Assembly: GCF_001442805.1 (NCBI RefSeq)
Contig: NZ_CP011131.1
Location: 3,968,001-4,032,000, forward strand
Direction: 5' to 3'
Length of the DNA stretch: 64,000 bases
Origin: Lysobacter gummosus
GTDB lineage: Bacteria > Pseudomonadota > Gammaproteobacteria > Xanthomonadales > Xanthomonadaceae
Shown: positions 52,991-60,757 of the stretch, one piece after another
How the letters are laid out: every line of letters starts with the position of its first letter
How positions within the stretch are numbered: position 1 is the first letter of the stretch
Notes under the pieces: model-generated
Databases searched by the model: none
What the model was told of the DNA's origin: nothing
What the model saw: only the letters and a program-made list of their open reading frames with translations
Position numbers and translations under genes: made by a program

Positions 52991-53860
52991 ATGTCCGAGG
53001 ACGACAGTAGTAGCACCCACCCGCCGGAATCCCACGAGAAACGGCGTTCCTGGCTCGACCGCATCAGTTCCGCGCTGTCGGGCGAGCCCAGTTCCCGCGA
53101 AGACCTGGTCGAGTTGCTGCGCGATGCGCAATCCGATGGCCTGATCGCCGCCGACACCTTGCGCATGATGGAAGGCGCGATCGCCGTATCCGACCTCACC
53201 GTCGGCGATGTGATGATCCCGCGCTCGCAGATGGTCGCCTTGCCGGCCGAGGCCAAGTTCCTCGACCTGATGAAGATGGTGGTCGAGTCCGGCCATTCGC
53301 GCTTCCCGGTGCATGGCGAGGACAAGGACGAGATTCTCGGCATCCTGCTGGCCAAGGATCTGCTGCGCGGCGTGGTCGCCGACAACGGCCCGGGCAGCAT
53401 CCACGAATTGCTGCGTCCGGCCGTGCTGATTCCCGAATCCAAGCGCCTGGACGTGCTGCTGCGCGAGTTCCGCCAGTCGCGCAACCACATGGCGATCGTG
53501 ATCGACGAGCACGGCGGCGTCGCCGGCCTGCTGACCATCGAGGACGTGCTGGAACAGATCGTCGGCGAGATCGACGACGAGCACGACGAAGCGGAAAACC
53601 CCGATGCGCTGATCGCGGCCCAGGCCGACGGCCAGTACGTGGTCGATGCGCTCACGCCGATCGACGATTTCAACGAACGCTTCGGCGCGGATTTCGACGA
53701 CGACGAGTACGACACCATCGGCGGTCTGGTGACCGCGGCGATCGGCCATCTGCCCGAAGCCGGCGAAGAGCTGACGCTGGACCGGTTCGTGTTCCGCGTG
53801 GCCAGCGCGGATGTGCGGCGCGTGCATGCCTTCCATGTCGGGGTGTTGGGGAACGGTTGA
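52991..53860 (+). CDS. corC: CorC/HlyC family CBS-domain protein (YbeX)
   Basis: This 289-aa cytoplasmic protein has two CBS domains (about residues 70-195: VGDVMIPRSQMVALPAE and AIVIDEHGGVAGLLTIEDVLEQIVGEI) and a C-terminal CorC_HlyC domain (about 205-285) with YDTIGGLV. It is linked to magnesium/cobalt homeostasis and, as YbeX, to ribosome maintenance. corA lies 1.6 kb downstream. The usual upstream neighbours ybeZ and ybeY are displaced by the pilus cluster. Confidence 0.94.
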   Translation: MSEDDSSSTHPPESHEKRRSWLDRISSALSGEPSSREDLVELLRDAQSDGLIAADTLRMMEGAIAVSDLTVGDVMIPRSQMVALPAEAKFLDLMKMVVESGHSRFPVHGEDKDEILGILLAKDLLRGVVADNGPGSIHELLRPAVLIPESKRLDVLLREFRQSRNHMAIVIDEHGGVAGLLTIEDVLEQIVGEIDDEHDEAENPDALIAAQADGQYVVDALTPIDDFNERFGADFDDDEYDTIGGLVTAAIGHLPEAGEELTLDRFVFRVASADVRRVHAFHVGVLGNG

Positions 53861-53985
53861 GTCCGGGTGCCGGCGGAGTCGGCATCGGCGGGGTTTGGAC
53901 TGGGTTGGCATCTGCTCTCAGTCCCTTCGGTGCGGCTTCGCAGCGCTGCACTGTGTTAGGAACTGCGTCGCCGCGGATCGAAAAA

Positions 53986-54014
53986 CGTCGGGACTGAAGC
54001 CCCTCCCACAAAAA
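53986..54014. repeat. Half copy of the REP-like repeat
   Basis: CGGGACTGAAGCCCCTCCCA followed by CAAAAA matches the right arm of the 34411 element. No clear left arm was found within 80 bp. Confidence 0.65.
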
Positions 54015-54130
54015 CACATCCAGGCCGACGCTGCGCCGTCCGCTGAGGTCCGAGTCGCGCCAACGCGGCCGGCACCGCCGCCCAGGCTGTTTACAATGGC
54101 CGCCACCCGCCCCGCCTGACCAGGCTCCCC

Positions 54131-55399
54131 GTGACCTCTCTTTCCCGTTTCGTCCGGCTGTATGCCTTCGCCGTGCTGGTGCTGATCCAATCCCTGGCTT
54201 ACGCCGCACCTGGCGCCGCCACGCCGGCAGTCACGCCATCCACCGCGCCCCAACCCGCTGCCGGAACCACCGCAACGCCGCGGCCGCCGCGCGTGGGCAT
54301 GGTCACCATGCAGCCGGGCCAGGAGTTCTGGTCGCGCTTCGGCCACGACGCGCTGGTGGTGCTCGACCAGGACAGCGGCGCGGCGATCTCGTACAACTTC
54401 GGCTTCTTCGATCCGACCGAGCCCGACTTCGTCCAGCGCTTCATCGACAACAACATGCGCTATCGCCTGGTCGCGCTGCCGTTCGACCAGGACATGGCCC
54501 AGTACGGCTACGAAGGCCGCGGCGTGTCGATCCAATGGCTGAATCTGAGCCCGGCGCAGGCGCGGCAGATCGCCGAGGCGCTGCGGGTCAATGCCCTGCC
54601 CGAGAACGCGTTCTACCGTTACCAGTATTTCGACGACAACTGCGCCACCCGCGTGCGCGACGCGATCGACACCGTGCTGGGCGGCGCGCTGCGGCGCCAG
54701 ATCGAGGGCCGCTCGCACGGCAACACCCTGCGCAGCGAAGCGCTGCGCCTGTCCAAGCCGGACCTGTGGATGTGGGCGACACTGGACATCCTGATGGGGC
54801 CGGACACCGACAAGCCGGTGCCGGTGTGGGCCGAGTCCTATGTGCCCGCGCGGCTCGCCGACGCCCTGCGCGAAGCTAAGAACGACCAGGGCCAGCCGCT
54901 GGTGCAGGCCGAGCGCGAACTGCTGCCGCACCGCATCGCGCCGGCGCCGGAGGCGATGCCGCTGCCGTGGTGGCCCTGGGCCCTGGTCGGGCTGGTGTTC
55001 GGCGTGGCGCTGGCCTGGATCGGCGACCGCAGCCCGCGCGTGCTGGCGTTCGCGGCCTTGCCGCTGTGGGGCCTGCTCGGCCTGATCGGCGCAATCCTGA
55101 TCTACGGCTGGTTCGGCACCGGCCACAACTACCTCTGGGGGAACCGCAATCTGTTGCTGTTCAACCCGCTGTGCCTGCTGCTGTGGTTCGGCGGCTGGCG
55201 CGCGTTGCGCGGGCGCGAGACCGGGCCGGTGTTCGTGTGGCTGACCGCGCTGGCGGCCTTGAGCGCGGTGGCGGCCCTGTTCCTGTACTGGCTGCCGCTG
55301 TACCCGCAGCGCAACGCGCACTGGATCGCCCTGTGGCTGCCGATCCACCTGGGCCTGTGGTTCGGCTTCCGCAAAGCCGCCAAGCTGCGCCTGGCCTGA
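54131..55399 (+). CDS. DUF4105 domain membrane protein
   Basis: This 422-aa protein has a signal peptide (residues 1-25, ending AYA), a periplasmic DUF4105 domain (about 50-270) with FWSRFGHDALVV, YNFGFFD and YFDDNCATRVRDAID, then four C-terminal helices. The conserved Asn-Cys and His suggest a papain-like or NlpC-like fold, which is a guess. GTG start. It lies between corC and corA on the same strand. Confidence 0.85.
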   Translation: MTSLSRFVRLYAFAVLVLIQSLAYAAPGAATPAVTPSTAPQPAAGTTATPRPPRVGMVTMQPGQEFWSRFGHDALVVLDQDSGAAISYNFGFFDPTEPDFVQRFIDNNMRYRLVALPFDQDMAQYGYEGRGVSIQWLNLSPAQARQIAEALRVNALPENAFYRYQYFDDNCATRVRDAIDTVLGGALRRQIEGRSHGNTLRSEALRLSKPDLWMWATLDILMGPDTDKPVPVWAESYVPARLADALREAKNDQGQPLVQAERELLPHRIAPAPEAMPLPWWPWALVGLVFGVALAWIGDRSPRVLAFAALPLWGLLGLIGAILIYGWFGTGHNYLWGNRNLLLFNPLCLLLWFGGWRALRGRETGPVFVWLTALAALSAVAALFLYWLPLYPQRNAHWIALWLPIHLGLWFGFRKAAKLRLA

Positions 55400-55438
55400 C
55401 GGCTTGCCCCTGCGGGCGCGCGAGGGCAGGATTCGGCC

Positions 55439-56431
55439 ATGAGCGATCCCTCCCTCCCCCAATGCGTCATCAACTGCGCGGCCTATGGCCGCGACGGCAC
55501 CCGCCGCGACATTTCACTCGATGCGATCAGCGACGTGCTGGCCGTGGACGACGGCAGCTTCGTCTGGGTCGGCCTGTACGAGCCCGATGAGGGCATCCTG
55601 GACAAGCTGCAGGAAGAATTCTGCCTGCACGATCTGGCGGTGGAGGACGCGCACAACGCCCACCAGCGCCCGAAGATCGAGAGCTACGGCAACTCGCTGT
55701 TCATCGCCATCCATACCGCGCAGAAGATCGACAACCGCATCCGCTTCGGCGAGACGCATATGTTCGTCGGCCCGCGCTATCTGGTCACAGTGCGCCACGG
55801 CGCCTCGATCAGCTACAAGTCCGCGCGCGCGCGCATGGAGCGCGAACCGGATCTGCTCGAACACGGCCCGGGCGCGGCGCTGTACGCGGTGTTCGACAGC
55901 GTGGTCGACAACTTCATGCCGATCGTCGAGGGCTTCACGCAAGAGCTCAACGAACTGGAAAAAGACATCTTCGCGGAAGACTTCAGCAAGGAAACCGTGC
56001 AGGAGCTGTACGACCTCAAGCGCGAACTCACCCGCCTGCGCATGGCGGTGGCGCCGCTGCAGGACATCCTGGGCCAGCTGACGCGTTCGCGCGGCGGCCT
56101 GATCGACGAAGAAATCCAGCTGTACTTCCGCGACGTGCTCGATCACGCCGTGCGCATCAACGAAACCACCGACACCTTGCGCGAGATGCTGACCGCCGCG
56201 GTCGGCGTGAACCTGTCGCTGGTGACGGTGCGCCAGGGCGAAGTGGTCAAGCGCCTGGGCGCATGGGCGGCGCTGCTGGCGGCGCCCACGCTGGTCGCGA
56301 GCTGGTACGGCATGAACTTCGTGCACATGCCGGAACTGCCGGGGCAATGGAGCTACGCGGTGTTGATCGGCGTGGTGATCACCGCGTGCGTGGTGCTGTA
56401 TATCGGGTTCAAGCGGGCCAAGTGGCTTTAG
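55439..56431 (+). CDS. corA: CorA-type magnesium/cobalt transporter
   Basis: This 330-aa protein has the large cytoplasmic N-terminal domain followed by two C-terminal helices and the pore signature YGMNF (about 296-300), then MPEL. It forms pentameric Mg2+ channels in the inner membrane. It is downstream of corC and the DUF4105 gene on the same strand. Confidence 0.95.
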   Translation: MSDPSLPQCVINCAAYGRDGTRRDISLDAISDVLAVDDGSFVWVGLYEPDEGILDKLQEEFCLHDLAVEDAHNAHQRPKIESYGNSLFIAIHTAQKIDNRIRFGETHMFVGPRYLVTVRHGASISYKSARARMEREPDLLEHGPGAALYAVFDSVVDNFMPIVEGFTQELNELEKDIFAEDFSKETVQELYDLKRELTRLRMAVAPLQDILGQLTRSRGGLIDEEIQLYFRDVLDHAVRINETTDTLREMLTAAVGVNLSLVTVRQGEVVKRLGAWAALLAAPTLVASWYGMNFVHMPELPGQWSYAVLIGVVITACVVLYIGFKRAKWL

Positions 56432-56470
56432 ATCTGCTTCTCTGCGCCACCCAGTCAGCTCTTTTAAAGT

Positions 56471-56613
56471 TCGCCCCCTTTGAAAAAGGGGGCTGGCGCT
56501 TGCGTAGGCATGAAGCGCCCGCACCGCAGCAATGCGCCGGGGGATTCGCTTTTGCCGGTTAATGCTTCAAGTCGGGAGCAAATCCCCCTACCCCCCTTTT
56601 TCAAAGGGGGGAA
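56471..56613. repeat. MITE-like element, copy A (CCCCCTTTGAAAAAGGGGG ends)
   Basis: CCCCCTTTGAAAAAGGGGG (56474-56492) and the inverse CCCCCCTTTTTCAAAGGGGG (56591-56610) form terminal inverted repeats, each also foldable on itself. Inner parts GGGGGATTCGC and GCAAATCCCCC are again inverted. It sits between corA and cstA. Copy B is at 60599-60722. Confidence 0.9.
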
Positions 56614-56733
56614 CAGCACCCGCCCATCTAAGACCAAAGTATCAGCCGCATTTGCGTGCCTTTGCCGCGCTGCGCATTGACCCGCCCGGTCGCAGGGGCG
56701 ACGCTTCGGGAGTTCAAAACCGGGAGGGTCGTC

Positions 56734-58806
56734 ATGAAAGGTGGTCTGGGCAAATTGGGCTGGGCGGCCCTCGCAATCCTCGGGGCGTTCTGCCTCGGCA
56801 CGATCGCGCTGCGGCGCGGCGAACACATCAACGCGCTGTGGATCGTGGTCGCAGCGGTGTCGATCTACCTGGTCGCGTATCGCTACTACTCCCTGTTCAT
56901 CGCCAACAAGGTGATGCAGCTCGATCCGACCCGGGCCACGCCCGCGGTCATCAACAACGACGGCCTGGATTACGTTCCCACCAACAAGCACGTGCTGTTC
57001 GGCCATCACTTCGCCGCCATCGCCGGCGCCGGCCCGCTGGTCGGCCCGGTGCTGGCCGCGCAGATGGGCTACCTGCCCGGCCTGCTGTGGCTGATCGTCG
57101 GCGTGGTCCTGGCCGGCGCGGTGCAGGACTTCATGGTCCTGTTCGTCTCCAGCCGCCGCAACGGCCGCTCGCTCGGCGATCTGGTGCGCGAGGAGATGGG
57201 CCGTATTCCCGGCACCATCGCCCTGTTCGGCGCGTTCCTGATCATGATCATCATCCTGGCGGTTCTGGCGATGATCGTGGTCAAGGCGCTGGCGGAAAGC
57301 CCGTGGGGCATGTTCACGGTGATGGCGACCTTGCCGATCGCGGTGATGATGGGCGTGTACATGCGCTACATCCGACCGGGCAAGATCGGCGAGATCTCGG
57401 TGGTCGGCCTGATCCTGCTGCTGGCGGCGATCTGGTACGGCGGGGTAATCGCCGCCGATCCGGTGTGGGGCCCGCGCTTCACCTTCACCGGCACCCAGAT
57501 CACCTGGATGCTGATCGGCTACGGCTTCGTCGCCGCGGTGCTGCCGGTGTGGCTGGTGCTGGCGCCGCGCGACTACCTGTCCACGTTCCTGAAGATCGGC
57601 ACCATCATCGCCCTGGCGATCGGCATCGTCATCGTGATGCCCGACCTGCGCATGCCGGCGCTGACCCAGTTCACCGACGGCACCGGCCCGGTGTGGAAAG
57701 GCGGGCTGTTCCCGTTCCTGTTCATCACCATCGCCTGCGGCGCGGTGTCGGGCTTCCACGCGCTGATCTCCTCGGGCACCACGCCCAAGCTGCTCGCTAA
57801 TGAAGCGCACATGCGCTACATCGGCTACGGCGGCATGCTGATGGAATCCTTCGTCGCGATCATGGCGCTGGTCGCAGCCTCGGTGATCGAGCCGGGCGTG
57901 TACTTCGCCATGAACAGTCCGGCCGCGCTGGTCGGCACCGACGTGCATGCGGTCGCGCAGACGATCAGCGGCTGGGGCTTCAGCGTGACCCCGGAAATGC
58001 TCGAGGCGACGGCGAAGGACATCGGCGAACACACCATCCTCGCCCGCGCCGGCGGCGCGCCGACGCTCGCGGTCGGCATCGCCCAGATCCTGCACAGCGT
58101 GCTGCCGGGCGAGAACACGATGGCGTTCTGGTATCACTTCGCGATCCTGTTCGAGGCCTTGTTCATCCTCACCGCGGTCGATGCCGGCACCCGCGCCGGT
58201 CGCTTCATGCTGCAGGACCTGCTCGGCAGCTTCGTGCCGGCGCTGCGCCGCACCGAGGCCTGGGGCCCGAACCTGCTCGCCACCGGCGGCTGCGTCGCCT
58301 TGTGGGGTTACTTCCTGTATCAGGGCGTGGTCGATCCGCTCGGCGGCATCAACACCTTGTGGCCGCTGTTCGGCATCGCCAACCAGATGCTGGCCGGCAT
58401 CGCGTTGATGCTGTGCACGGTGGTGCTGTTCAAGCTCAAGCGCGATCGCTATGCCTGGGTGACGATCCTGCCCGCGACGTGGTTGCTGATCTGCACCACC
58501 GCCGCCGGCCTAATCAAGATCTTCGACGGCAACCCGTCGGTGGGCTTCCTGGCCCAGGCGCACAAGTACAGCGCCGCGATCGCCAAGGGCGAGGTGGTGG
58601 CGCCGGCCAAGAGCATCGATCAGATGCAGCAGATCATGGTCAACAGCTACGTCAACACCGGCCTGACCGCGCTGTTCCTGTTCGTGGTGTTCAGCGTGCT
58701 GGTGTATTCGATCGGCGCGATCATGAAGGCGCGGGCGAACCCGCAGCGCAGCGATCGCGAGTCCCCTTACGTGGCGCTCAAGCCCAACGAAATGGCGAAC
58801 CTGTGA
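56734..58806 (+). CDS. cstA: CstA family carbon-starvation / pyruvate-peptide transporter
   Basis: This 690-aa protein has about 16-18 hydrophobic helices. Signatures include YVPTNKHVLFGHHFAAIAGAGPLVGPVLAAQ (shown here only to mark residues 78-108), LISSGTTPK and DAGTRAGRFM. E. coli CstA and BtsT import pyruvate, and CstA has been linked to peptide use. GGGAGG before the ATG at 56734 fixes the start; the frame is open further up without a signal. The small YbdD-type protein follows at once. Confidence 0.95.
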   Translation: MKGGLGKLGWAALAILGAFCLGTIALRRGEHINALWIVVAAVSIYLVAYRYYSLFIANKVMQLDPTRATPAVINNDGLDYVPTNKHVLFGHHFAAIAGAGPLVGPVLAAQMGYLPGLLWLIVGVVLAGAVQDFMVLFVSSRRNGRSLGDLVREEMGRIPGTIALFGAFLIMIIILAVLAMIVVKALAESPWGMFTVMATLPIAVMMGVYMRYIRPGKIGEISVVGLILLLAAIWYGGVIAADPVWGPRFTFTGTQITWMLIGYGFVAAVLPVWLVLAPRDYLSTFLKIGTIIALAIGIVIVMPDLRMPALTQFTDGTGPVWKGGLFPFLFITIACGAVSGFHALISSGTTPKLLANEAHMRYIGYGGMLMESFVAIMALVAASVIEPGVYFAMNSPAALVGTDVHAVAQTISGWGFSVTPEMLEATAKDIGEHTILARAGGAPTLAVGIAQILHSVLPGENTMAFWYHFAILFEALFILTAVDAGTRAGRFMLQDLLGSFVPALRRTEAWGPNLLATGGCVALWGYFLYQGVVDPLGGINTLWPLFGIANQMLAGIALMLCTVVLFKLKRDRYAWVTILPATWLLICTTAAGLIKIFDGNPSVGFLAQAHKYSAAIAKGEVVAPAKSIDQMQQIMVNSYVNTGLTALFLFVVFSVLVYSIGAIMKARANPQRSDRESPYVALKPNEMANL

Positions 58807-58807
58807 C

Positions 58808-59029
58808 ATGGGCACCGAACTCGTACCCGTCAGCCAGTACCAGATCTACAAGCGCACCTGGCGCCGTCTGGTGCAGACCGCGCGGCTGTGCTGCGGGGTG
58901 CCGGACTACGACAACTATGTCCGGCACCTGATGGAGAAGCATCCGGAGCGGCCGATTCCGGATTACGCGACGTTCTTCCGTGAGCGGCAGAAGGCGCGTT
59001 ATGGCGGCGGACGGATCGGGTGTTGTTGA
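58808..59029 (+). CDS. ybdD: YbdD/YjiX family small protein
   Basis: This 73-aa protein has the family pattern W(R)RLVQTARLCCGVPDYDNYVRHLMEKHPE and a C-terminal FFRERQKARYGGGRIGCC. It lies 1 bp after the cstA stop, the usual partnership, and is thought to assist CstA-type transporters. Confidence 0.95.
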   Translation: MGTELVPVSQYQIYKRTWRRLVQTARLCCGVPDYDNYVRHLMEKHPERPIPDYATFFRERQKARYGGGRIGCC

Positions 59030-59052
59030 GTTAACCCGGATGCGAATGTGCG

Positions 59053-59075
59053 AAGGCCGCCCGAGGGCGGCCTTT
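59053..59075 (+). terminator. Terminator of cstA-ybdD
   Basis: AAGGCCGCC/GGCGGCCTT forms a 9-bp stem with a CGAG loop followed by TTT, 23 bp after ybdD. Confidence 0.9.
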
Positions 59076-59158
59076 TTCGTTGGACGATCACTAGTGATCC
59101 GATGCTTGCGATGCACAGCCGAAGACACGCCGCTGCAACACACATCGTCTCTCTCCCA

Positions 59159-59192
59159 GCCGTCATTCCCACGAAGGCGGGAATGACGGCTG
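59159..59192. repeat. Lone ATTCCC...GGGAAT palindrome
   Basis: AGCCGTCATTCCCACGAAGG and its inverse GGGAATGACGGCT form a 14-bp stem (one mismatch). The core is the same as in the 53-bp tandem array at 25520-26036, here as a single copy between ybdD and the DUF819 gene. Confidence 0.85.
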
Positions 59193-59247
59193 GAAGAAGC
59201 GCTGGCTCTTGTGAAGAAGCATTGCGGCCCGCTCCCGCGCGCAGACT

Positions 59248-60507
59248 TCAAGCCGGAGAAGCGCCGGCCAATGAGCGCAAGGTGATGCCGACCACATAGG
59301 CCAACCCCGTTCCCGTCGCGTACCCCAGTGTCCCCAACAGCGCACCCACCGGCGCCAGCGAAGGATGAAACGCCGACGCCACCACCGGCGCCGATGCCGG
59401 CCCGCCGATATTGCTCTGCGAGCCGATCGCGAAATAGAAGAACGGCACCCGCAGCAAGCGGCCGACGCCCCACAAGATCAGGATATGCACCGATATCCAG
59501 ATCAAGCCCAGCGCGAACAGCCAGGGCTTGTCGAGCAAGGCCAGGATGTCCATCTGCAGCCCGATGCAGGCGATCAGGAAGTACAACAGCAAGCTGCCGA
59601 TCTTCGACGCGCCCGCGCCTTCCAGTTCGCGCGCGCGGGTGAAGCTCAGCGCCAGCCCGGCGAAGGTGGACACCGCCACCACCCAGAAGAACGGCTCGTG
59701 CAGGCTGACCGTGCGCGCCCACGACACGTTGCCGGCGAACCACGCCGACAGCGGGCCGGCTATCGCATGCGCCAATCCGACCACGCCGAACGCGATACCC
59801 ACGATCATCGCCAGATCGGTCAGGCTCGCCACGCGCTGATGCTGGGCCTGGAAGCTTTCGATGCGCTGCTTGAGCTCCTCGATGCCGCGCGTATCGGCAC
59901 CGCTGCGCTCGTCGATCTGCTTGGCCCGGCTGGCCAGGAAGATCAGCACCGCCATCCACACATAGCCCACGCCGACATCGACCACCGCGAACTGGCCGAA
60001 GGTGGTCGCATCGACCTGGAAGATCTCTTTCATCGCCAGCATGTTGGCGCCGCCGCCGATCCAGCTGCCGGCCAGCGCGGCCATGCCGCCCCAGGTATCG
60101 CCGGAGACGGTTTCCGGATGGAAGGCGCGCATCGCCACGAAGGCGACGATCGCGCCGAGCATCACGCTGAGCGAGGACACCGCGTACATCACCAGCAGCT
60201 TCGGGCCCAGCCGGAGCACGCCCTTGAGATCGATGGTGAGCGTCAGCAGTACCAGCGCCGCCGGCAGCAGCACGCGGCTCGCGACCGGGTTGTAGAGCTT
60301 GGTGTTCTGGCCGTCGACCAGGCCGATGGTGTTGTAGATGCCCGGAATGAAATAGCACAGCAGCAGCGCCGGCACGAAGGTATAGAACTTCTTCCAGAAC
60401 CCGGCTTGTTTCGACGAGGTCCAGAACACCAGCCCCAGCGTCGCGGCGATCAGGCCGAGGACGACGATGTCGTTGCTGATGAGCGCCGTGCGGGCGGTAT
60501 CGGGCAT
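59248..60507 (-). CDS. DUF819 family membrane protein (YjcL-like)
   Basis: This 419-aa protein has about 10-11 hydrophobic helices with two similar halves. The family signatures are GSWIGGGANMLAMKE and GSQSNIGGPASAPVVASAFHP. DUF819 resembles sodium-coupled or glutamate-symporter-like transporters, but the substrate is not known. It stands alone; a MITE-like repeat separates it from the S9 peptidase gene. Confidence 0.88.
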   Translation of the reverse strand: MPDTARTALISNDIVVLGLIAATLGLVFWTSSKQAGFWKKFYTFVPALLLCYFIPGIYNTIGLVDGQNTKLYNPVASRVLLPAALVLLTLTIDLKGVLRLGPKLLVMYAVSSLSVMLGAIVAFVAMRAFHPETVSGDTWGGMAALAGSWIGGGANMLAMKEIFQVDATTFGQFAVVDVGVGYVWMAVLIFLASRAKQIDERSGADTRGIEELKQRIESFQAQHQRVASLTDLAMIVGIAFGVVGLAHAIAGPLSAWFAGNVSWARTVSLHEPFFWVVAVSTFAGLALSFTRARELEGAGASKIGSLLLYFLIACIGLQMDILALLDKPWLFALGLIWISVHILILWGVGRLLRVPFFYFAIGSQSNIGGPASAPVVASAFHPSLAPVGALLGTLGYATGTGLAYVVGITLRSLAGASPA

Positions 60508-60598
60508 GCGGGAGTTCCGTGGCGTTGGCGTTCCCGCTTGTACTTCGAATTGGTCGAGGCGGGCAAGGGCCGGGAGTTGTCCGCGCGCGGAAACCCAT

Positions 60599-60722
60599 TG
60601 CCCCCTTTGAAAAAGGGGGCTGCGCGTTGCGTTGCTAGAGGGTCTTGAAATGAATCGGCGCGCGGGGGATTTGCTCTTCGTGCGGCAAAAGCAAATCCCC
60701 CCCCTTTTTCAAAGGGGGGAAA
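60599..60722. repeat. MITE-like element, copy B
   Basis: CCCCCTTTGAAAAAGGGGG (60601-60619) and CCCCCCTTTTTCAAAGGGGG near 60699-60718 bound about 120 bp, with inner GGGGGATTTGC/GCAAATCCCCC. The ends and inner arms match copy A (56471-56613) while the middle differs. Confidence 0.9.
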
Positions 60723-60757
60723 CAAACGAGGGGCACAAGCAAAGGGGGGAACTGTGG

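Noticed and set aside
52476..53144. 222-aa plus-strand open frame before corC
   Set aside because: It overlaps corC in another frame and reads as random GC-rich sequence; no family match or start signal.
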